Assembly (NCBI GenBank): GCA_015227615.1
Contig: JAALGZ010000002.1
Coordinates: forward strand, 1,860,001 to 1,924,000
Direction of reading: 5' to 3'
Origin: Labyrinthula sp. Ha
Lineage: Eukaryota > Sar > Bigyra > Labyrinthulida > Labyrinthulaceae
Length of the DNA stretch: 64,000 bases
The notes under the pieces are model-generated. The model worked only from the letters and a program-made list of their open reading frames with translations, was not told where the DNA came from and searched no databases. Shown piece after piece: positions 58,901-64,000 of the stretch. Position 1 is the stretch's first letter, and each line of letters begins with the position of its first letter. Made by a program: the position numbers and the translations under genes.

Positions 58901-60043
58901 AAGAATGAGGCAGTCAAAACAAACAAGGAAATAGCCCTGAAATGCCATGAGGAGCTTGGTAGAAAGATTATTAACCATGCTATGTTGGAATTAATTGACA
59001 TCTTGATACTTTATAAGCCTATGTATGCATACCTGAGTGCTTTTAAAGCCGCGATCAGTTTTGATAATCCTAATCCAAGTCTTGCTGTTTTGGACAGAAA
59101 AATTGAACAGAGAGAACAAAGAGCCAATAGAAAAATCGAAGAGAAAATTCATGTTGTTATGCAAAGGAAAAAGCTTATGAGAGAAAAGATTTTCCTTGAG
59201 CAGCTTAGGGACAACAGGAAAAATAGACCAGAGGGAGGGCCGAAGTCTAAGAAAAGTGCAGAGGGAAAGAATAAACTTGATAAAGTTCTTGAAAAAGTTG
59301 AAGAAACGCGTAAGGTGGTTGCAAGGAATCTTACCTTAGGCTTTGAAGAAGCAAGTAAGGCATCGAAAAAGAGTAAGCGCAGATCTGTAAAGAGAACTGA
59401 AGTTAAGGTTACAGACGAAATGCAGCTTTATAGAGAGAACAACCTGGAACGTATTGAGTCTTTGATGCAGGAAATGCATAACCAAAACGAGAGCTTGAAG
59501 ACTATTTTGTCCATTTCAAACCTTTTACCTTTTATCTTGGCTTTTTGTGACTTTAAGGAATTGACTGAAAGAATTCAGAGCCGAAAGGTCTTGGCCAATA
59601 AAATGTTTTCTGGCTGGTTGGGCGAGCTACAGCGTAAATTTAAATTTACAGAGAAAGAAAAGACAAATATGATAGAAGAAATTAGAGAGCCGCTTGAAGA
59701 TGAGGTTAAAAAGTTTTTGGAATCAAAATTTCCTAGTGATAAAATGAAAGCAAAACCAAATCCTGAGACCAATCAGCAGGAAAATTATATTAATAACTTG
59801 CTCAATACATTATTTTCTACCAGTAGAACAATTAAGATAAACCGAAACCTGGTCAGAAGGTTGAAAGATAACCAAAGGGAAAATTACAAGAAATTTGAAA
59901 AGCGAAATGAGATTATGAAAAGTAGTGTACTTGAATTCGTTGCTGAATGTTGCGAGCCGACACAAGCCGAATTCATGCTGCAGGCAAGAAACGCGGCGGC
60001 AGCATTCCAAGAAAGGATGAACGAGCCCTCTGAAGCTATCTGA
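55955..60043 (+). CDS. Large LRR protein with repeated VV-GS motifs and helical C-terminus
   Basis: A 1362-residue protein in one intronless exon. Residues 75-400 are RNI-type leucine-rich repeats (for example VVTLDLSNNEIDSAGIEDLY, LKKLDLESNIFDEEGVLHI and LRHLSLKNNNIDESGIKVLI). Residues 420-700 are a Lys/Asp/Ser-rich disordered region holding about five copies of an acidic-x-x-Val-Val-x-x-Gly-Ser type motif, several followed by a KKNV basic block. Residues 710-760 are acidic then highly charged. Residues 780-1340 are mostly helical with coiled-coil stretches and no family I recognise. The C-terminal 60 residues recall nothing specific. Probably a cytoskeletal or signalling scaffold; this is inferred from architecture only. 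The start ATG follows a leader with stops in frame. Converges on the 7TM-RGS gene, 429 bp between stops. Confidence 0.85.
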   Translation: MNTSSDFSDRTTSKNSYQTDISSYLAPTIKSFEPLLREFKDGIFSVQRLLSLAEKASGASSITSFGDNELLALCQILPSIPSGMKGLDLSKCDLTSKSIHVLADFLDSDVGKKVVTLDLSNNEIDSAGIEDLYTALGANKTLKKLDLESNIFDEEGVLHIRELISQNSGIVELNLCSNFIGKNVIYLTEGLRTNKYLRTLDLEDNNINGPDLLTLFTAFYIAKEEDESTSESDVVYNRFTTCSQIEELNLSFNLLTHDLECFQKLLSRNKYLKSLTLNYVNKEEASEKCRFSNEIAKGLVRNRCLEKLSLDSNDFDYQDMVNLQDAFQKNRAMKLRHLSLKNNNIDESGIKVLIKGLTANTSLVTVDVSGNHWLEEAVAEEIQQQAFIDGKEIVELNPVVQHLNKLLPRSNAPEAENKKSYYDEEPEKRAPARVRKFAKKKKDTGNIDDIKARRRYSPGNEKYVDNVSNEEMTVVFDRETNSTSGQKPRDDTSKQKKFVVQLMGSDVAKQDSSSGGVKKNVRRFKKKHNKNLQNQGPNPHGNAYNARERHNITKDHNNNLDDGFESVVLMGSAKESNSKGLKKNVKKKKRFAGKKQGKKEGGSKQRKMIGLDEDFDSVVMLGSTNSNERTEKNTTVRADKGGYSDDDQETVVYSSSYLQKERMKTFTPRKEKQRKDSGRVIQAIDDDDDKDDFLDKWADEEDEALLEDRRRSILEQKKMETKRSRILAARSIKRSNDKFLERLDNEIEKHDRKQKANKKTSTNPEEPAFGIIIITKQEITALKELLNDFVNVLDREENNLFKDSTFQPNSLQLSKKKTLYEVDPKDNLRRFAHKKGLIGKIKSNLVDNNGVKILPAKIAQQELMKTLVDRRIMKNVCLVGIYDMLKRQIGSGITSEVAQILPSTFIKKIEKKTKSFGLQEIEDFESSVLLVKYVVWNILKVASLSIHSFKHSNGRNTPTVGDYVDQKGRQLLQEFGKTVIEEKNEAVKTNKEIALKCHEELGRKIINHAMLELIDILILYKPMYAYLSAFKAAISFDNPNPSLAVLDRKIEQREQRANRKIEEKIHVVMQRKKLMREKIFLEQLRDNRKNRPEGGPKSKKSAEGKNKLDKVLEKVEETRKVVARNLTLGFEEASKASKKSKRRSVKRTEVKVTDEMQLYRENNLERIESLMQEMHNQNESLKTILSISNLLPFILAFCDFKELTERIQSRKVLANKMFSGWLGELQRKFKFTEKEKTNMIEEIREPLEDEVKKFLESKFPSDKMKAKPNPETNQQENYINNLLNTLFSTSRTIKINRNLVRRLKDNQRENYKKFEKRNEIMKSSVLEFVAECCEPTQAEFMLQARNAAAAFQERMNEPSEAI

Positions 60044-60472
60044 CCATGAGGTATATTAAAATTTTGTGTGGTAGTGTATCTAGTTTGGAAAGTGTTTAAT
60101 TTAAACCTATTTTGCGGGTACTGTGAAGATATTTGGTAGCTTTTAAGTTTTTTGTAGCAACAAATATTCTTATTATTTCTAAATTAGATATGCTGGAAGA
60201 ATACTCTCAAGAACAGGGTAATCAAGAAAACTCATAAAATAAACAATATTGGACCATCTTTCTATATTAATATGAACTACGTAGCTGCAACTTAGACAGG
60301 AATACAGGGTCTTGACTTTAAACTATTTTTTCATTGCAACATATAGTAATCAAATATGGAACGGATTAATTACAAAGCTAAATATAAATAACGAAGTGCA
60401 CAGTTACTATCAAAATTTCGAGTTCTGCTTTACACTAGGTCAAAGAGCGAGGTCATAGTTTCATTTCAACTA
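60044..60472. other. Shared 3' region between convergent genes
   Basis: AT-rich 429-bp gap between two stop codons. It must carry both polyadenylation regions. No frame and no structure stand out. Confidence 0.5.
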
Positions 60473-61798
60473 TCAAAGAGAATGTTGCAGAGACTGCACA
60501 TAAGTCTCACTATCTAAAAACTTTGGAAGAGAATCGAAGGTTAAGAGTTCCATAATCTGAAACTCGGCCTCTTTAAACATGTCAGAGCTCACTTCATTAT
60601 TCTCAAACCTTTCATTTATCTGTGATCTAGCAACACCAGATATATTTACCTGTCCAACAGACCCAACACGAACAAAGTTTTCAAGAATAAAATTGGCAAA
60701 TTTCACCATTTCTTCTGCGTCTTCAATAAGCTTAAATCTTCGAACATACTGTATAAATATTAGGTTTTCCACACATAAAATATCTACCAAAAAATCTCTA
60801 AAATATTTAGTGCTCAAGTCACTACCAAGAATATCTTTTAAAGAGACATCACAAGTTCTGGAGCGTCTACCTTTCCTTGAGCTAAAAGGGCTAATAAAAT
60901 TAAGCAGGAATAAAGTTGAAAACATGGAAATAAAAGCGAAGTTTGTCATGAAATATGGAAATATGAATATTTCATCAGTCTCAGTATAATACTGATTGTG
61001 ATAAATGAACTCTATGAGTGCAGCAACTAAACAAGGAGTAGGGCCAAATGCCATCCCCACCCTCCAATAATTTTTAGTTTGTTCATTTTGTGAAAAATTA
61101 TAGAATTTTAATCTTAGAGCCAAAATTGAAAAGGTGCCCACACTTGCAAACACCAACAAGCTCAAGTTTAATAGAGTGAATCCTATTGTTTCAAGAGCAC
61201 AGGGTTTTCCTGTTATCCATCCCTTACAAATAATGCCTTCGAATAAGAATGTCATAAAAATCATAATAAACATCATAAGTAGTGTAACAAATGAGTGAAA
61301 AAAATCAGAAGAAATCAACTTTAAATATTCTAGTTTCTTTCTCTCTTCGGGGGTTTCGGCATCAACTTTGGACAGAAGATCACCTGAGAAAAATTCTGCA
61401 GCGTCACTGTTTCGGGAGCTAAAATGCTTGGAAATTGCTGTATTAAATCTAGACTTAGCAAACATTGAAAAAATTCTTCCTTGTGCAGGACAAGGTACTA
61501 ATAAAAAGCTCATTCGTAAGAATACTGTAGCACTACAAGAAGTCCACCGCGAAGGTTCATCCAGAATAAAGTTTAATGTGTTTAGGAGATATAGCACGCT
61601 AAAAACAGATTGAAATGCAAAGAATGAGTTCACTCTTCTAGTAAAAATTGACGTATCTTGCCTTTGAGCATATAGAATTGATGCAATAAAAGCCATTATC
61701 ATACCAAAGCAGATGTAAATAACCCCTAGAACTTGTACACTGGGTGATAACCGGTAAAAAAATGGTGAATCGCAACTTGTTTCGTTTGTGAGTGGCAT
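60473..61798 (-). CDS. Seven-transmembrane protein with C-terminal RGS domain
   Basis: A 441-residue protein in one exon. A short N-terminus with an Asn-glycosylation site (NET, residue 5) leads to seven hydrophobic helices, at about 22-44, 55-78, 87-105, 164-190, 205-231, 243-262 and 273-299. A long polar loop (about 107-160) separates helices 3 and 4. Residues 315-430 form an RGS box: LKDILGSDLSTKYFRDFLVD, CVENLIFIQYVRRFKLIED, then VGQVNISGVARSQINERFEN and the closing AEFQIMELLTFDSLPKFLDS. RGS domains speed GTP hydrolysis by G-alpha subunits. The 7TM plus RGS layout is that of Arabidopsis RGS1-type regulators, found also in several protists. It implies a heterotrimeric G protein in this organism. 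The ligand is unknown. Confidence 0.92.
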   Translation of the reverse strand: MPLTNETSCDSPFFYRLSPSVQVLGVIYICFGMIMAFIASILYAQRQDTSIFTRRVNSFFAFQSVFSVLYLLNTLNFILDEPSRWTSCSATVFLRMSFLLVPCPAQGRIFSMFAKSRFNTAISKHFSSRNSDAAEFFSGDLLSKVDAETPEERKKLEYLKLISSDFFHSFVTLLMMFIMIFMTFLFEGIICKGWITGKPCALETIGFTLLNLSLLVFASVGTFSILALRLKFYNFSQNEQTKNYWRVGMAFGPTPCLVAALIEFIYHNQYYTETDEIFIFPYFMTNFAFISMFSTLFLLNFISPFSSRKGRRSRTCDVSLKDILGSDLSTKYFRDFLVDILCVENLIFIQYVRRFKLIEDAEEMVKFANFILENFVRVGSVGQVNISGVARSQINERFENNEVSSDMFKEAEFQIMELLTFDSLPKFLDSETYVQSLQHSL

Positions 61799-62464
61799 CT
61801 TTGATACGTATAAATAATTTCTCGGTTCCTACTACTGGCTCCAAATTGTAGAAACCTTGCTGCTGCTTGTTTTAAAAGTTTATTCTTAAGAATCTGTTCA
61901 AAAAAAACTGAGAAGGTAAATGGTTTATCATGTGATATTCAATAAATTGTTTTCGAATTTTGAGAAGTTACCTGCTGTAAAATATATCCTTGAAGATTTT
62001 CCCGACAGGGAAAAGCTTACTTCTCTAAATTCACTGTAACAAGTTGATCAGAAACCATAGTAATGCCGTATTAGTTATTACTAGTTTTGGGAATAGTATC
62101 ACCAGTTCAGCAACTTGGATGGGCACCCAATCCTTAACAAAGATTAGTGTCTATAATTAGATATAGTATTGCACTTCTATATGTAGACAAAACAAAAGTT
62201 ATCTTGTCAATAGTATGAATTAAATGTAATGTTCTCTTTCAACAAACTTGTTATAAGGAACGAGGGCTAACAGTCTAGCCAATGATTCAGGAGACGTGAA
62301 TTGTCCAGCATACTTTGAAGGAAGAACGTACGGCCCATCACCTCAACACTAATGTAATTGCAGATAATTTGACCCACTTCCTTTAGTAAATTTAGTCTCG
62401 TAATGAATGTATACAAGAATGTTAGATATTTCTCTTCTTTTAACATAAATGCACACTCCGGTGA
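61799..62464. other. 5' region of the 7TM-RGS gene, no other gene found
   Basis: AT-rich leader and promoter region; nothing else readable. Confidence 0.5.
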
Positions 62465-62499
62465 GGTACTAGTAGGGTTTCTTATTGTAACTTGAATCA

Positions 62500-62516
62500 C
62501 GATAGTTAACGTTAAG
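62500..62516 (+). repeat. Subterminal direct repeat of the hAT-like element, left copy
   Basis: CGATAGTTAACGTTAAG here recurs at 63385-63401 with one change (CGATAGTTAACGGTAAG). Such subterminal motifs are usual transposase binding sites in hAT elements. Confidence 0.65.
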
Positions 62517-63384
62517 GAATATTGCGGGCTTGTCGTTAAACGGAATTAACGCAAGATTAAAGAATTCGGAATAAAAAAAATGAGTAACGGTAGGTACCGG
62601 TATCTCTGGGAAATTCAACAAATTCGACATTTTCTCTTCCTGGTTCAAGTCAAAACCAAGCAAGTCCAGAAAAAAACTGTTTGTATAGAGAAAAAAGGCG
62701 ACGGTCATATATATACAAATAATTTTTAGATATGAGCAAGCAATTACTAGTTCGCTGAAGGTTCAAGACTAATTGTCTGCTACTTGTTGGAGATTTTGCT
62801 TAGCTGAGCTGTCTGAGAGACGCTTTGTTTGTAAGGAGAAATGCTAAACTTGAGATAAGGCAAAACAAGTAGCCAAATGAACTAAGATGGTATTGAATTA
62901 GTTTGTCAAAAGTAAAATTTTAGGTTATTCTATGTTAAATTTTCACTGTCGCCAAAGTATTTCCTCTATTTTCTCAGTTGTATTTTCTCTCAAAGAGTAG
63001 AATTAGTCCTTTAAAAATATGCAAGAAAGGCATATACAATATTTTCATATTCTGTAGGAGTTTATTCTTAGCTGAGATTGCGATAACTTCAAGGGTAAAA
63101 TTAGTAATCAAGAGAGGAATTTCTTATCAAATAACTTATAAATGATGTTGAGTCTTTATTGCATTTACTTCTGAGTCACTATTTGCTTCATTTTTGTTCC
63201 TTTAAAGTAGGAATATAGGAATAATATATTGTGAAGACATGATTTGGGAAAGAATATTAAATTATTAAATGATTTTGGGAACACCAAGAGTTATCATTCT
63301 TAACGTTAATTTCCATAAAATTTATGATCCGTTAAAAATGCCTTACCGAGAATAACGGTAAGCAAAATTTGGGTACTTTCTTTC

Positions 63385-63401
63385 CGATAGTTAACGGTAA
63401 G
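63385..63401 (+). repeat. Subterminal direct repeat of the hAT-like element, right copy
   Basis: Partner of the 62500-62516 repeat; 16 of 17 bases match. Confidence 0.65.
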
Positions 63402-63426
63402 CACGATAAGAAACCCTAGCTACTAG

Positions 63427-64000
63427 GAAATAAAAGATAGTTCTCGGTATGCTTCGTGGATCTGGAGCTGGGATTGAATTCTGTTAGAATGAACTCTCGT
63501 TAAAAAAACGATAGAGTTTCCGCCCTTTACTGAATCACGACTTGTTCCATCTGGAAATTGAAAAGATCTCAAAGCCAGCGAGCTATTTAGCTTGAGAAGA
63601 AAGACGTCCAGGCTCCAGTAGCTCTCTATCTTGGAATCTTGATCCTCCTTCTACTTCCCGGCTTGGTCTATGACAAAACCTCGTTAACTTCATAGAATCG
63701 AGAAAAAGAATAGTATTAAGTGAAAAATACAAAACTCTGGATAGGAGACGTATGTCAGCTCAATTTGCTCGACGTTCCATATAAGTGGAAAAACTTCCCG
63801 GCCGAGAGTACTGTTTAACCAACCAGGGTAGCCAGTTTTCCTAGCAGTGAAGCTTCCATGAGCGTGCCATCAGCAAGATAGAGTAGTGCTAGCAGCAATA
63901 GCTAGTATATCTCTAGGTAGAAAGAGTTGTGGTTCACAAATCTACAATAGCTACTCCAAGAAACGACTGAAATAACGTCCAAGTGTACGAAGTTGATCAG
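63427..64000. other. GC-richer tract at the window end, no gene resolved
   Basis: The composition rises towards gene-like values, but every frame is interrupted within about 30 codons. It may be the start of a gene with short introns continuing outside the window, or decayed sequence. Confidence 0.4.

Larger units (their letters stand above)
62473..63418. mobile_element. Non-autonomous hAT-like DNA transposon, 946 bp
   Basis: The left end reads TAGGGTTTCTTATTGT. The right end reads, on the other strand, TAGGGTTTCTTATCGT, giving 15 matches in 16. The flanks are GGTACTAG (62465-62472) and GCTACTAG (63419-63426), an 8-bp duplication with one mismatch. Ends of the TAGGG type with 8-bp duplications are typical of hAT elements. 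The subterminal regions are rich in GTTAACG/TAACGGTAAG motifs, and a 17-bp segment CGATAGTTAACGTTAAG recurs near both ends. The interior has no transposase, only a reverse frame of 79 codons without known motifs. It needs an enzyme supplied elsewhere to move. Confidence 0.8.

Noticed and set aside
1-64000. CRISPR arrays, bacterial operons or riboswitches
   Set aside because: Spliceosomal introns and eukaryotic families show this is nuclear DNA, and no regularly spaced repeat array was seen.

Overview
The window is nuclear DNA of an unidentified protist. It is AT-rich, with a few compact genes separated by long non-coding tracts. The genes use the standard code: TAA, TAG and TGA all end clear reading frames. 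Introns are very short. Seven that I can place from the sequence are 29-33 nt, all start GTA and end TAG or CAG. Eukaryote-specific families confirm the kingdom: DYRK kinase, phosphatidylinositol phosphate kinase, 7TM-RGS receptor, F-box/Sel1 protein and Thg1. I cannot name the lineage. The short introns, the EF-hand/PIP-kinase fusion and the 7TM-RGS protein fit several flagellate or parasitic protist groups.

The gene layout is striking. The clear genes form tail-to-tail pairs: NIPA-like transporter/small coiled-coil protein (4.1-5.6 kb), Thg1/F-box-Sel1 (11.0-13.6 kb), coiled-coil-LRR/EF-hand-PIP kinase (17.7-22.5 kb), DYRK/PH-domain protein (26.9-29.5 kb) and LRR giant/7TM-RGS (56.0-61.8 kb). 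Converging stop codons are 13, 174, 7, 30 and 429 bp apart. The 5' ends of neighbouring pairs are kilobases apart. A tRNA-Phe-like gene lies head-to-head with Thg1. Less certain small genes lie at 9.6-9.9, 10.1-10.3 and 36.9-37.7 kb.

Mobile DNA: a LINE of about 4.25 kb (42.07-46.31 kb) has a broken endonuclease part, an intact reverse transcriptase frame with an embedded zinc finger, a CCTAAA tail and an 11-bp target duplication. A 946-bp non-autonomous hAT-like element (62.47-63.42 kb) has TAGGG ends and an imperfect 8-bp target duplication. A 231-bp TA-flanked MITE (31.31-31.54 kb) has a related partial copy at 3.75-3.82 kb.

Functionally, several genes belong to membrane and second-messenger signalling: a G-protein-regulating receptor (7TM-RGS), a lipid kinase carrying its own calcium sensor, a PH-domain protein that could read phosphoinositides, and a DYRK kinase. 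Two proteins carry leucine-rich repeats with long charged or helical regions. The grouping is an inference; nothing shows that they share one pathway.
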